Shown piece after piece: positions 52,919-61,821 of a stretch of 64,000 bases of DNA. Every line of letters starts with the position of its first letter. The first letter of the stretch is position 1. Source of the DNA: an uncultured Dorea sp. (GTDB lineage: Bacteria > Bacillota > Clostridia > Lachnospirales > Lachnospiraceae); assembly GCA_910584265.1 (NCBI GenBank), contig CAJTZE010000007.1, forward strand, positions 1-64,000, read 5' to 3'. Made by a program: the position numbers and the translations under genes. The notes below the pieces were generated by a model. It was not told where the DNA came from. It saw only the letters and a list, made by a program, of their open reading frames with translations, and did not search any database.

Positions 52919-54637
52919 CTATTCTTTTTCAATGCCAAGATAGGGAAGTACATTTTCAAAAATCGTTCCGATGACCGGCGCCGCAATCGTCCCTCCATAA
53001 TATACACCCTGTGGATTGTAAATGATGCACATTCCCACAACCTGAGGATCATCTGCCGGGGCAAAGCCGATAAAGGAGGAAATGTATTTGTTGGCGCTTC
53101 TTGGGAGCGTCTGTGAGGTGGCGGTTTTTCCTCCGATCCGGTAGCCTTCAATGGCAGCCTTATTGCCGCCGCCCTCTGACACGACGCTTTCTAACAGCAT
53201 TCTCATGGTTGCCGAGGTTTCTTCTGAAAGGATCCTCTCCCCCTTGCCGTAGTCAAAGGTTTCTACCACTTCCCCGTTCTTATCCAGCACCCGCACTCCG
53301 AAATGGGGCGTCACTCTCTGCCCTCCGTTAATAATAGAGCTGACTGTTGCCGCCATCTGCACCGGCGTAATCTGGAAGGACTGGCCGAATGACATGGTGG
53401 CAAGTTCCACCTGCCCGATATCTTCTTTCTTGTGCATGATAGTCGATGCTTCTCCGGGAAGATCCACGCTGGTATTTCCAAGGAGCCCGAACTGCTGATA
53501 GTATTTATAAAATGCATCCACGCCCAGCCGGAGGCCGATATTGATAAATACCGGGTTGCAGGAATTCTGGATCCCCTGCACAAAGTTCTCCGCCCCATGG
53601 CCGCCTACCTTGTGGCACCGGATCTTCCTGTCCTCCACCACATAATACCCCGGACAGCTGAAGGTATCCTCCAGAGACACCACGCCTTCCTCCAGACAGG
53701 CCGCCGCGGTTACCGTTTTGAAAATGGAGCCCGGCTCGTAGGTATCGTTAATACTCCGGTTCCGCCACATTTGATTCAAAGCGTTCTGCTTCTCCTCCTC
53801 AGACATTCCTTCTGTGTTTCCCGGCAGGGTAAAGGGGTCGTTCAGGTTAAATTCCGGTACATTTACCATAGCAATTAATTCTCCATTCTGCGGGTTCATC
53901 AAAATAATAGAAACCCCGTCCGCCTGCTTCTCCTCCATCACTTTCTCGGCCATCTGCTGGGCATACATCTGAATATTGTAATCTAAGCTGAGCTGTAAGG
54001 TATCGCCTGCTACAGGCTCCACCCGGTCCTCTGCAACTCCCTCCAGTTCTACGCCTCTGGCATCTGTCGTCGTAAGGATCTTACCGTCCTTCCCCTTCAG
54101 ATAATCTTCATATTTCACCTCAAGCCCGATAATACCCTGATTGTCTCCTCCAGTAAATCCAAGCACAGTAGAAGCCAGCTCATTGTATGGATAATAGCGT
54201 TTAAAATCTTCATCCACCTTCACGCCGTCAAGCTCAAGATTCCGGATTTCATCTCCTACCGCCTTATCCACATTAGTCTTGATCCTTTCTATAGAAGATA
54301 TCTTTTCCACCCGGCTCCGCACCGTATTCTCGTCCATTTCCAGAATATCAGACAAAGCCCGGATCACGCCCTCCGGATCCGTAATCTGGCTGTGGATAAC
54401 CGAAATCGTACAAACCGTCCGGTTTGTAGCAAGCACCGTTCCATTGGCATCTACGATTTCTCCTCTTGCGGCCTTGATGTCCCGCTCCCTCTCATGCAGA
54501 TCCTTTGCTTTCTCCTGATAATATTCTGCATCAAATACCATCAGATACACCAGCCTGCCGATCAGGAACAGGATAACCGCCAGCGCAAAGAAAAATACAA
54601 TGCAGATTTTTCTCTTATTATATGTTTTATTTTTCAA
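52919..54637 (-). CDS. Class B penicillin-binding protein (FtsI/SpoVD-like)
   Basis: Transpeptidase of 572 aa, anchored by one N-terminal helix (KICIVFFFALAVILFLIGRL). An N-terminal pedestal domain starts near RGEIVDANGTVLATNRTVC. The catalytic motifs are YEPGSIFKTVTAAA (SxxK), IQNSCNPVFINIG (SxN) and YRIGGKTATSQTLPRS, in which the usual KTG is KTA. The C-terminus ends after the transpeptidase without PASTA repeats. TTG at 54637 is the start, behind GAGG. As the second of two class B PBPs in the cluster it could serve division or spore cortex synthesis; sequence alone does not decide. Confidence 0.9.
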   Translation of the reverse strand: MKNKTYNKRKICIVFFFALAVILFLIGRLVYLMVFDAEYYQEKAKDLHERERDIKAARGEIVDANGTVLATNRTVCTISVIHSQITDPEGVIRALSDILEMDENTVRSRVEKISSIERIKTNVDKAVGDEIRNLELDGVKVDEDFKRYYPYNELASTVLGFTGGDNQGIIGLEVKYEDYLKGKDGKILTTTDARGVELEGVAEDRVEPVAGDTLQLSLDYNIQMYAQQMAEKVMEEKQADGVSIILMNPQNGELIAMVNVPEFNLNDPFTLPGNTEGMSEEEKQNALNQMWRNRSINDTYEPGSIFKTVTAAACLEEGVVSLEDTFSCPGYYVVEDRKIRCHKVGGHGAENFVQGIQNSCNPVFINIGLRLGVDAFYKYYQQFGLLGNTSVDLPGEASTIMHKKEDIGQVELATMSFGQSFQITPVQMAATVSSIINGGQRVTPHFGVRVLDKNGEVVETFDYGKGERILSEETSATMRMLLESVVSEGGGNKAAIEGYRIGGKTATSQTLPRSANKYISSFIGFAPADDPQVVGMCIIYNPQGVYYGGTIAAPVIGTIFENVLPYLGIEKE

Positions 54638-54793
54638 GCAGAAAACCTCACATAACGATTCCCTATAGTTTACGGCACGTCATGCAAGGTTATTCCAAAT
54701 TCTTTATTTTTCTTTTTGGGAAAACCGCGGCTAAAAGGGACGCGGTATCTGCACAGACGAAACTGTATTGCACCGGATTATCTGCCACATCCG

Positions 54794-56821
54794 CTATTCC
54801 TCTGTCTCTTCACTGGTGTAATCATCCTCTGAACCGTCTTCGTAATACTCCTCATGATCTTCTTCGTAATCATAGTCATCTTCATAATCATCTTCATAAT
54901 CATCTTCGTAATCATCTTCGTAATCATCTGAATAAACAGTGATATCATCGTCATCCTGCTTTACCGTTCCCAAAGTTGCCGGATCATAACCGGCAGCCGG
55001 GGTAACTCCCAGATAGGGGAAAATCTCTTTCATGATGTCTGCGGCCAGCTGCACTGCAAGGGCACTCTGTCCCTGATCGTAATCATTTACCTCATCAATC
55101 ACGACATAAACCACTACTTCCGGATTCTCCTGAGGGGCATAGCCGATGAAGGATACCAGATATTTTCCGTTATCACGGGGAAGCTTCTCCGCCGTCCCGG
55201 TCTTTCCTCCAATTTCGTAGCCCTCCAGATTCGCCTTGTCTCCGCTTCCGTTCAGCACAACGCCGCGCATATAATCCTTGACAATTGTGCTGGTTTCCTC
55301 AGAAATAGTACGTTTTACGAGCACCGGATTTCTATTGTCAACCACATTTCCATTTTCATCTATAATCTGCTTTACAATATGAGGTTCATAATAATCTCCG
55401 CCGTTTATCAGAGAACAGAAGCCTGCCGCAAGCTGTGTCATGGTTACATTAAAATTCTGCCCGAATGCATTGGTGGCAAGACTGGCATCATCCATAGTCT
55501 CCGGCGTATAGAGAAGTCCCTCCGTAGAGGCATCTCCGGGAAGATCGATCCCTGTCAGCTCTCCAAATCCGAAAATATGCTGGTATTTGCACAGTTCTTC
55601 CCTGCCGATCATGCTGCCGATCTGCATCAGAGCAACATTACAGGAATTTTCTATGGATTCCTTCAAAGTCTGGCTCCCATGTCCTTCCTTATTCACACAG
55701 TGGATATCATGGTCTCCAATATGCAGCATACCGCCGCAGGTAAAGCTTTCATCTCCATTCAGCGCTCCGATTTCCAGTCCTGCCGCCACGGTAAATGGTT
55801 TTATAGTAGAACCAGGCTCATAGGTATCGCTGATACAGAAGTTTCTCCACAGCCGGTTCATGGCCTCCAGCTTTTCTTCCTCCGTCATTTCCTCAATCTG
55901 TTCTTCGGTATAATATTTTGTCAGGTCTCTGGGACTGTTCAGATCATAATTCGGATAAGAAGCTTCTGCAATAATCTCTCCATTTTGAGGATTCATTACT
56001 ATCACTGCCGTATTGGCGCTTCCTTCCCCCGGATAGGCATAGTCTTTGCGGTCTTCGTTAAACGCAATAATATGCTTCTCAACAATGCTCTGCACCTGCA
56101 GGTCAAGGGTAGTTACAACCGCATCTCCGTTGTTCGGCTTTTTTACTGTCCGCTCCACAGAAGCGTCCGTATTCAGATAGCCGTACTCCCGCCCGTTTGT
56201 TCCATTGAGAACCGAATTATAATATCCTTCAATCCCATTATTTCCCACATTACCGTCTGAAGTAAATCCGATCACATCACAGGCAAGAGCATTATATGGA
56301 TATTTTCTTAAATAATCCTCCTCCAGCCAGATACCATATACATTAGGATAATTCTCTTTATCCGCATCAATCTCTTTAAATTCCTTCGCCTTGGCATACT
56401 CCACTCCTTTTTTCAGGATTGCATACCGGCTGTCCGGATTCTCCTCCATCAGTTCACGGATCTCATCACCGTCCAGTTCAAAGCAGTCCTCCAGCACCCG
56501 GATCGTCGGATCAATGTATTTCTTGTCGCTGACTGCCGCTTTCACATCCAGAATCACATTATACACACGTTCGCTGGTCGCCAGCTTCGTGCCGTTACAG
56601 TCCAGAATATCCCCCCGCTTATAGGGAATGACCCGGCTGTCATACTGCTGCTGTTCCAACACGACTCTTGTGTACTGGTCTCCCCTGCTCGCATTAATGT
56701 ATGTAATTCTGAACACCAAAATAGTAAAAACCAGTATCACTCCTACATACAGTAATACCAGTTTTTTCTGCATAAATTTGGGAAATTTTTTAATAAGATA
56801 ATACTTCGTTTTCTTGGACAT
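54794..56821 (-). CDS. Class B penicillin-binding protein with an acidic Asp-Tyr repeat tail
   Basis: A 675-aa membrane-anchored transpeptidase. One N-terminal helix (LVLLYVGVILVFTILVFRI), a dimerisation domain (YKRGDILDCNGTKLATSERV) and the catalytic motifs YEPGSTIKPFTVAAG (SxxK), IENSCNVALMQIG (SxN) and YEIGGKTGTAEKLPRD (KTG) are intact. After residue about 625 comes a tail of about 45 residues made of DDYE repeats and further acidic Tyr-rich sequence, encoded by 12-bp DNA repeats. The tail would lie outside the cell. It follows the ftsL-like gene and is probably the division PBP. PASTA domains are absent. Confidence 0.9.
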   Translation of the reverse strand: MSKKTKYYLIKKFPKFMQKKLVLLYVGVILVFTILVFRITYINASRGDQYTRVVLEQQQYDSRVIPYKRGDILDCNGTKLATSERVYNVILDVKAAVSDKKYIDPTIRVLEDCFELDGDEIRELMEENPDSRYAILKKGVEYAKAKEFKEIDADKENYPNVYGIWLEEDYLRKYPYNALACDVIGFTSDGNVGNNGIEGYYNSVLNGTNGREYGYLNTDASVERTVKKPNNGDAVVTTLDLQVQSIVEKHIIAFNEDRKDYAYPGEGSANTAVIVMNPQNGEIIAEASYPNYDLNSPRDLTKYYTEEQIEEMTEEEKLEAMNRLWRNFCISDTYEPGSTIKPFTVAAGLEIGALNGDESFTCGGMLHIGDHDIHCVNKEGHGSQTLKESIENSCNVALMQIGSMIGREELCKYQHIFGFGELTGIDLPGDASTEGLLYTPETMDDASLATNAFGQNFNVTMTQLAAGFCSLINGGDYYEPHIVKQIIDENGNVVDNRNPVLVKRTISEETSTIVKDYMRGVVLNGSGDKANLEGYEIGGKTGTAEKLPRDNGKYLVSFIGYAPQENPEVVVYVVIDEVNDYDQGQSALAVQLAADIMKEIFPYLGVTPAAGYDPATLGTVKQDDDDITVYSDDYEDDYEDDYEDDYEDDYDYEEDHEEYYEDGSEDDYTSEETEE
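54880..54927. repeat. Four tandem 12-bp repeats coding for DDYE units
   Basis: Plus-strand units CTTCATAATCAT (54880 and 54892) and CTTCGTAATCAT (54904 and 54916) are identical apart from one base and follow head to tail. They encode the Asp-Asp-Tyr-Glu repeats at the C-terminus of the 675-aa PBP and can change in number by slippage without shifting the frame. Confidence 0.9.
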
Positions 56822-56830
56822 ATTTCCACC

Positions 56831-57376
56831 CTACTTCTGTAAATCCGCCGGATCTGCCAGTACTCCCTCCTCCGGGATCTCATCATACTGTTTAATATAA
56901 TCTCCGGTAGGATTATCATATTCGATCACCTGACTGTCCGATGCATATATCATTCCAAGCTCATTCAGGGCCTTCTCTCTGATTTCATCCAGATTCACAG
57001 CATCCATGACCGCATTATACTTCGTTGTGTTCTCTTCATGCAATGCTACGATCTCTTCCTGAAGAGCTGTAATATGCTTGGAACGATTGGTAATCTCCGA
57101 CCTGAGCTGTACATAATTCACACACACAAACAGCATCACCACCGCGGCAAATGCGAGAAACACTACATAGCCCTTATTGATTCCCATTGCCTGCCTGCGG
57201 TTCTGCTTTACCTGGCTGCTGGTCTTCTTACGCCTTTTCGGACTTTCTACACGCCTCTCCGGCTCATACACCGGCTTCGGCGCTGCATTTCCATAAACAT
57301 ACATCTGGCGTGGATCGGACGAATTTCTTCTATGTAATGATGGCCGTCTCCTGTCTGCTGACACTCTTGCCGCCAT
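56831..57376 (-). CDS. FtsL-like cell division protein
   Basis: A 181-aa bitopic protein. A long basic cytoplasmic part (RRPSLHRRNSSDPRQMYVYG and PERRVESPKRRKKTSSQVKQ) is followed by one helix (GYVVFLAFAAVVMLFVCVNY), then a leucine-zipper-like coiled coil (RSKHITALQEEIVALHEENT) and the DivIC/FtsL-type segment DEIREKALNELGMIYASDSQ. The position between rsmH and the first PBP gene is that of ftsL. The cytoplasmic extension is longer than in classical FtsL but usual in Lachnospiraceae. It bridges DivIB and the PBP/SEDS pair. Confidence 0.85.
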   Translation of the reverse strand: MAARVSADRRRPSLHRRNSSDPRQMYVYGNAAPKPVYEPERRVESPKRRKKTSSQVKQNRRQAMGINKGYVVFLAFAAVVMLFVCVNYVQLRSEITNRSKHITALQEEIVALHEENTTKYNAVMDAVNLDEIREKALNELGMIYASDSQVIEYDNPTGDYIKQYDEIPEEGVLADPADLQK

Positions 57377-57434
57377 GCCTCTCTCCCCTTTCTTACTTTA
57401 CACCAGACCGCCTGCCCTGCCGGCCATTCTCCCT

Positions 57435-58370
57435 CTATGACCGTTCAAAGATGCGCAGCTTCGCACTCTTAGCGCGGCTGTTTGCCGCAATCTCCGCTTC
57501 CCCTGGCAGTACAGGCTTTCTTGTAATAATACTCCCCTTTGAGACCTTACCGCACACACACACCGGAAAATCCTTCGGACATGTGCAGGGGTTCTCATTT
57601 TTTCTAAAAGCACTCTTTACAATTCTGTCTTCTAATGAATGGAAGGTTATAATACATAACCTTCCGCCAAAGTTCAATATATCGATCATATCATCCAGCG
57701 ACTCAGAAAGAACCTCCAGTTCCCTGTTCAGCTCAATGCGGATTGCCTGAAACGTCCGTTTCGCCGGATGTCCGCCCTTCTTCTGATACTTCATCGGAAT
57801 GGCGCGCCTGATTATCTCTGTAAGTTCCCCAGTGGTCTCGATGGGTCTTCTGCCGCGCTCCTTTGCAATATGCCTGGCAATGTTCTTCGCAAACTTGTCC
57901 TCCCCGTAATCGCGGATCACGCGGTAGAGATCCATCTCACTGTAGTCATTGACGATGTCCCTTGCCGTCATCTCCTGACGTCTATCCATCCGCATGTCCA
58001 AGGGTGCATCCCCGCGGTAGGAGAATCCCCGGTCTGCCGTATCCAGCTGATAAGACGATACGCCCAGATCGAGCATGATCCCATCGACTTTGTCAATGCC
58101 TAATTCATGGAGCCTGGACTTCATATCACAATAGTTGCTCCGGACTATTGTAACCTTCTCCCCGAAGTCCTTTAAGCGGACGCCTGCCGCCTCGATTGCG
58201 GCTTCGTCCTGGTCTATTCCTATAATACTCCCCTTTTCACCTAATCTGGTGCACACTTCATAGCTGTGTCCTCCACCGCCCAGTGTGCCGTCCACATAGA
58301 TGCCCTCTGGCTTTACGTTTAAGCCGTCAATTGTCTCCTTAAGTAATACTGATGTATGATTGAATTCCAT
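57435..58370 (-). CDS. rsmH: 16S rRNA (cytosine(1402)-N(4))-methyltransferase
   Basis: A 311-aa SAM-dependent methyltransferase (MraW) that modifies C1402 in the decoding centre. SAM-binding motif [20 protein letters not shown], then [20 protein letters not shown] and the conserved [20 protein letters not shown]. The C-terminal zinc-like region with [16 protein letters not shown] is common in Firmicute versions. It follows mraZ by 11 nt and starts behind GGGGAGAAGG. Confidence 0.97.
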   Translation of the reverse strand: MEFNHTSVLLKETIDGLNVKPEGIYVDGTLGGGGHSYEVCTRLGEKGSIIGIDQDEAAIEAAGVRLKDFGEKVTIVRSNYCDMKSRLHELGIDKVDGIMLDLGVSSYQLDTADRGFSYRGDAPLDMRMDRRQEMTARDIVNDYSEMDLYRVIRDYGEDKFAKNIARHIAKERGRRPIETTGELTEIIRRAIPMKYQKKGGHPAKRTFQAIRIELNRELEVLSESLDDMIDILNFGGRLCIITFHSLEDRIVKSAFRKNENPCTCPKDFPVCVCGKVSKGSIITRKPVLPGEAEIAANSRAKSAKLRIFERS

Positions 58371-58381
58371 ATCCTTCTCCC

Positions 58382-58822
58382 CTAGATACTGAATCCACTG
58401 GCTTCCATCTCTGATGCAATATCTTCGATATCCGCCTCCACTTCAGCATTCTTTGCATCCCATCTGGCCTTGTCCCATATCTCGGCACGCTTCCCCATAC
58501 CGATAAATACAACTTCCTTCTCAAGCTTTGCATAGTCTCTTAAAACAGAAGGCACCAGTGTTCTTCCTTGCTTATCAAGATCGCCGTCTGTTGCTGATCC
58601 CTGAAAGAAATAAGCAAACTTTCTTGCGTTCTTGTCCGTGGTGGTTGGCAGGGCGTTAAGCTTCTCCTCAAATGCGTTCCATTCTGTCTCAGGATAAACG
58701 TACAGACAATTCTCCATTCCCTTGGTTATGACGAAATGCTCCCCTAAATCGTCACGAAACTTCGCAGGAATGATAAGTCTTCCCTTAGGGTCGATATTAT
58801 GACTGTACTCTCCTTTCAACAT
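58382..58822 (-). CDS. mraZ: Transcriptional regulator MraZ
   Basis: A 146-aa protein of two AbrB-like repeats that forms a ring and represses the dcw promoter in studied bacteria. The first repeat reads [20 protein letters not shown], the second [20 protein letters not shown], each with the DxxGR signature. The ATG at 58822 is preceded by AGAGGG at 9 nt; a GTG at 58831 is too close to that site. It heads the dcw cluster behind an array of seven CCAC-type boxes that it probably binds itself. Confidence 0.96.
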   Translation of the reverse strand: MLKGEYSHNIDPKGRLIIPAKFRDDLGEHFVITKGMENCLYVYPETEWNAFEEKLNALPTTTDKNARKFAYFFQGSATDGDLDKQGRTLVPSVLRDYAKLEKEVVFIGMGKRAEIWDKARWDAKNAEVEADIEDIASEMEASGFSI

Positions 58823-58886
58823 TGAACTCACCCTCTTTCATCCAGCAGCTCCCCAGCAGCTTTCATGAAATGCACAAAGGGCTCAT

Positions 58887-58951
58887 CCACTCTCGAACCA
58901 CTTTATACCACTTCCCTCCACTTTCTACCACTTGAAACCATTGTAAACCAT
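58887..58951 (-). promoter_or_regulatory. Seven-copy MraZ-type box array
   Basis: On the minus strand GTGG or ATGG cores preceded by purine-rich bases (mostly AAGTGG) recur at plus-strand positions 58887, 58898, 58908, 58918, 58928, 58938 and 58948. All but the first step are exactly 10 bp. Known MraZ operators are short tandem AAAGTG(G/T) or TGGGA-like repeats with one-turn spacing upstream of mraZ. Five copies are canonical; the two most upstream read ATGG. They overlap the -10 and the start of the transcript, a repressor position. Confidence 0.85.
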
Positions 58952-58968
58952 CTTATAGGTGATTTCAA
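58940..58968 (-). promoter_or_regulatory. Sigma-A promoter of the dcw cluster
   Basis: On the minus strand TTGAAA (58968-58963), a 17-bp spacer and TACAAT (58945-58940) lie about 118 nt upstream of the mraZ start. The -10 is inside the box array. Confidence 0.7.
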
Positions 58969-58990
58969 CCCCCTTTTTGAGAAAAATGAA

Positions 58991-59042
58991 AATCTCCGCC
59001 TGCATGGACAGCCTTATCTGACTTCCCATGCAGGCGGAGATT
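58991..59042 (-). terminator. Perfect 17-bp hairpin just upstream of the dcw promoter
   Basis: AATCTCCGCCTGCATGG (58991-59007) and its exact complement (59026-59042) flank an 18-nt loop. On the minus strand it is followed by TTTTCATTTTTCTC. It ends 22 bp before the -35, so it protects the cluster from read-through. Confidence 0.75.
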
Positions 59043-59089
59043 ATTAGTACAAATATATTAGAATCACCCTTTTTTTCCTCATAAAACAA

Positions 59090-59126
59090 AGCAGGACAGG
59101 CAAAGCTAACCTTTACCCGTCCCGCT
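59090..59126 (-). terminator. Terminator of the small membrane protein gene
   Basis: A 16-position stem with a 5-nt loop (GCGGGACGGGTAAAG against CTTTGCCTGTCCTGC on the minus strand) pairs completely only with G-U wobbles in minus-strand RNA, then TTGTTTT follows. This shows the direction of use. Confidence 0.7.
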
Positions 59127-59149
59127 AAATTCTCTCATCTATACTCTGC

Positions 59150-59398
59150 TTATTCCGCCGCAGGCGCCGCCAAATGCGACTGATACTCCGTGATAGCCGT
59201 GTAATCCACCTGTGCCGTCTGCTTCGGCCTGCTGGAATCATAAAGATTATATCCAGAGTATCCAAGCCAAACGACCAGCGCTAATCCCAGAATTCCTACA
59301 ACGGCTCTCCGAAACAGCTGCTTCACCTTCTCTTTCTTCATATTCTGCTTACGGTTCGCCTTTTCCTGTTTATATTTATCAACCTTTTCCTGACTCAT
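59150..59398 (-). CDS. Small single-pass membrane protein, unknown function
   Basis: An 82-aa protein with a very basic cytoplasmic start (KYKQEKANRKQNMKKEKVKQ), one helix (VVGILGLALVVWLGYSGYNL) and a short outside tail ending AAPAAE. I recognise no function. An AAGGAG site precedes the ATG. It is between the DegV gene and mraZ in the same orientation but is separated from mraZ by two terminators. Confidence 0.8.
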   Translation of the reverse strand: MSQEKVDKYKQEKANRKQNMKKEKVKQLFRRAVVGILGLALVVWLGYSGYNLYDSSRPKQTAQVDYTAITEYQSHLAAPAAE

Positions 59399-59504
59399 AT
59401 TCTATGGCTCCTTTTCTATAATCAAGCACTGACGCCAGACCTCTGCGGACCGGATTATTTGTCAGCATACCTATCATAGCACATTTTCATACAGGAAACA
59501 ACTT

Positions 59505-60344
59505 CTAAATCACCACAATTACTCCGCCGTCCGACGCATACATACTGCTGATGCCTGCGGTATCCAGCACAAGTACATCCTTTGGATTCATCCGCTCCAC
59601 AAGCATCCTCTTCAGCTCCTGTGCCCTTGCAGGACAGTTACAATGGCTGACTGCCAGAGTCTTCTCCTCTGCCCGTACCGTTTTCTTTGCCACTTCGTCC
59701 GCAAGCTTCACAAGCGCCTTCTTCATGCCTCTCGCCTGGCCCAGCTGGCAGATCGTCCCCTCCGGAGTAGCACCCATGACCGGCTTAATATTAAGCGCTG
59801 TTGCCACAACAGCCTTAAGTCCCGTCAATCTTCCGTTCTTGCGGAGGGTTTCTAATGTCTCCAGAAGGAAAAAAGTATTCTGGCCTTCAATATAGGCCTC
59901 CACCGTATCCACAATCTGCTGAAATTCCATCCCCTGCTCCTCACATTCAGCAATCTTTAACGCGATCAGCGTCTCGCCGATAGATGCAGACCGGGAATTG
60001 AATACGTAGATATCCTTCTCTCCATACTCCTCATGATACAGGTTTTTACCAAGAACCGCACTGTTGTAGGAACCGCTGAGCTCTGCCGACAGTGTTACGG
60101 CATATACATGCTCCTCCTCACAGCTGTACGCCTCCCTATAGGTCTCCGGTGAAGGGCAGGATGACTTCGGCCCGTTAGGACTTGCTGCCACCCTATCCAG
60201 AAATTCCTTCTGGTCGAATGTCTCATCATCTATAATATGATAGTCGTCCACATCAATAGACAGGGACGCCGTCACAAAATGCCCGGATGCCTTCATTTCC
60301 CGAGACAGCTCTCCGCAGCTGTCAACAATAATCTTATAACTCAT
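59505..60344 (-). CDS. DegV-family fatty-acid-binding protein
   Basis: A 279-aa cytoplasmic protein of the DegV/FakB family, which binds a fatty acid for phosphorylation by FakA. Domain 1 starts SYKIIVDSCGELSREM (IVDS motif), then SPNGPKSSCPSPETYREAY (the S-x-P-S loop) and VTLSAELSGSYNSAVL. Domain 2 has LLETLETLRKNGRLTGLKAV and IKPVMGATPEG. The ATG at 60344 follows GGAGGG. No fakA-type kinase is nearby. A 17-bp palindrome (60391-60407, GTAGTTTTAAAAACTAC) lies in the upstream gap. Confidence 0.93.
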   Translation of the reverse strand: MSYKIIVDSCGELSREMKASGHFVTASLSIDVDDYHIIDDETFDQKEFLDRVAASPNGPKSSCPSPETYREAYSCEEEHVYAVTLSAELSGSYNSAVLGKNLYHEEYGEKDIYVFNSRSASIGETLIALKIAECEEQGMEFQQIVDTVEAYIEGQNTFFLLETLETLRKNGRLTGLKAVVATALNIKPVMGATPEGTICQLGQARGMKKALVKLADEVAKKTVRAEEKTLAVSHCNCPARAQELKRMLVERMNPKDVLVLDTAGISSMYASDGGVIVVI

Positions 60345-60390
60345 ATCAAACCCTCCCGCAGATGCCAAAGTACGTTATCCGCTTCTATTA

Positions 60391-60407
60391 CATGTAGTTT
60401 TAAAAAC
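60391..60407. promoter_or_regulatory. 17-bp palindrome upstream of the DegV gene
   Basis: GTAGTTTTAAAAACTAC is symmetric about its central base and lies 47 bp before the DegV ATG, in the A/T-rich stretch where its promoter should be. It is a possible operator; the binder is unknown. Confidence 0.35.
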
Positions 60408-60474
60408 TACTTAAATAATAGCATATAATACCCGTTCTTGGCAAGAGCATACATGGCTCAAATGATAAGATTCT

Positions 60475-61677
60475 CTATTCTTCAAACCGGATTTTACCGG
60501 ATATCCCCAATGCCAGACCCATTTCCGCCATCAAAAACAGAATCGAGGTTCCGCCATAGCTGATAAAAGGCAGCGTAATACCCGTGGTTGGAATCATATT
60601 GATCACAACCGCCACATTCAAAATAACCTGGATCGCTATGTGGGCAAAAATACCGGTCACAATCAACGCCCCATACATATCCGGTGCATTCTGCGCAATA
60701 AACATCAAACGGTACAAAAGCAGGCCGAACATGAGCAGCACAATAATCGCGCCAAATACCCCCAGCTCCTCGCAGATAATCGAAAGGATCATGTCATTCT
60801 GAACCTCAGGAATGATCATCTTCTGAGCGCTGTTGCCAAGGCCTTTCCCAAAAAATCCCCCGGAGCCCACTGCATACAGTCCCTGCATAACCTGATAGCC
60901 CCAGTTTGATGCATACCGTTCCGGCTCCAGCCATACCAGTACGCGGCGGAGACGGAAATTCCCGCTCATCTCCGGATTCTGGACAACCAGCTTCAATATC
61001 GTTACCATGATCAGAAGAAATACAAATCCTCCGGCTACAATAACAATAAAGGGGGCTGTCTTTGGATGGACGACAAAAACCAGAAAACAGGAAATCCCCA
61101 TTACGATAATCGCCGTACTCATATTTTCCGTCATAAAGTATACGCAGACCGCCGAGAAACCTCCCCAGATCAATATATGTATGATCCCCTGCAGGGAATG
61201 CACTTCCTTGCCCAGTTTACAGAGCAGCTGAGGGATAAATAGGATGATTGCAATCTTGGCCACCTCCGATGGCTGAAACTGCTGATCAAAAGGAAGCTTG
61301 ATCCAGCGTCTCGCGCCGTTAACCTCCTGCCCCAGCGGCGTCATAACAAGTGCCATCAGAAAAATGGACAGCCAGTAAAGCTTCTTGGCATAGATTGCAA
61401 AAATATGATAATCAATATTAGAAATGATATAAGCGCCGAGAAAACCTGCGGCACAGAAGAAAGCCTGCCGTTTAAAAAAATGCATGCCGTCCTCATACAC
61501 TCTCAGAGCGCTGTAGGAGCTGGTACTGTACAGCATAGCCAAACCAAAGCATACTAAAAATATAATCACCGCAAGCAGGCTGTAGTCAAAATACTGCACT
61601 TTCCTTTTTTTCTTTCCCCCGGACCTCACCCGCTCCCTCTCCCGGCGCGTCCGCGGCATCTGTCTGATATTACCCAT
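60475..61677 (-). CDS. SEDS-family glycosyltransferase (FtsW/RodA/SpoVE type)
   Basis: A 400-aa polytopic protein, second SEDS member of the window. A very basic N-terminus (RRERERVRSGGKKKRKVQYF) leads into ten helices. Signature regions are NGARRWIKLPFDQQFQPSEV, GLGNSAQKMIIPEVQNDMIL and TGITLPFISYGGTSILFLMA. The ATG at 61677 follows GGAGAG. No PBP gene is beside it. Between a DegV gene and the cotJ spore coat operon, it may be a SpoVE- or RodA-like polymerase; sequence does not settle which. Confidence 0.88.
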   Translation of the reverse strand: MGNIRQMPRTRRERERVRSGGKKKRKVQYFDYSLLAVIIFLVCFGLAMLYSTSSYSALRVYEDGMHFFKRQAFFCAAGFLGAYIISNIDYHIFAIYAKKLYWLSIFLMALVMTPLGQEVNGARRWIKLPFDQQFQPSEVAKIAIILFIPQLLCKLGKEVHSLQGIIHILIWGGFSAVCVYFMTENMSTAIIVMGISCFLVFVVHPKTAPFIVIVAGGFVFLLIMVTILKLVVQNPEMSGNFRLRRVLVWLEPERYASNWGYQVMQGLYAVGSGGFFGKGLGNSAQKMIIPEVQNDMILSIICEELGVFGAIIVLLMFGLLLYRLMFIAQNAPDMYGALIVTGIFAHIAIQVILNVAVVINMIPTTGITLPFISYGGTSILFLMAEMGLALGISGKIRFEE

Positions 61678-61780
61678 AATTATTACACTCTCCAATCCAT
61701 CTTATTATATCCGGGTAGAACAATAAATACAACCAGACAGTTCAAAAAAATCAAATCCTGCACCTTTTACACGGATTTTC

Positions 61781-61788
61781 CATACTAT
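61781..61788 (+). promoter_or_regulatory. Sigma-E-like -10 element of the cotJ operon
   Basis: CATACTAT at 61781-61788 differs by one base from the SigE -10 consensus CATACAnT, 33 bp before the cotJA start. CotJ is SigE-controlled in Bacillus. I see no convincing -35. Confidence 0.35.
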
Positions 61789-61821
61789 GTATTGTAAATG
61801 TTTTGAAAGGAGTACTTGAGT

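Noticed and set aside
58887..58951. Regularly spaced CCACTT repeats that could look like a short CRISPR or satellite
   Set aside because: The unit is only one DNA turn long, without spacers, and sits over the mraZ promoter; an MraZ operator explains it.
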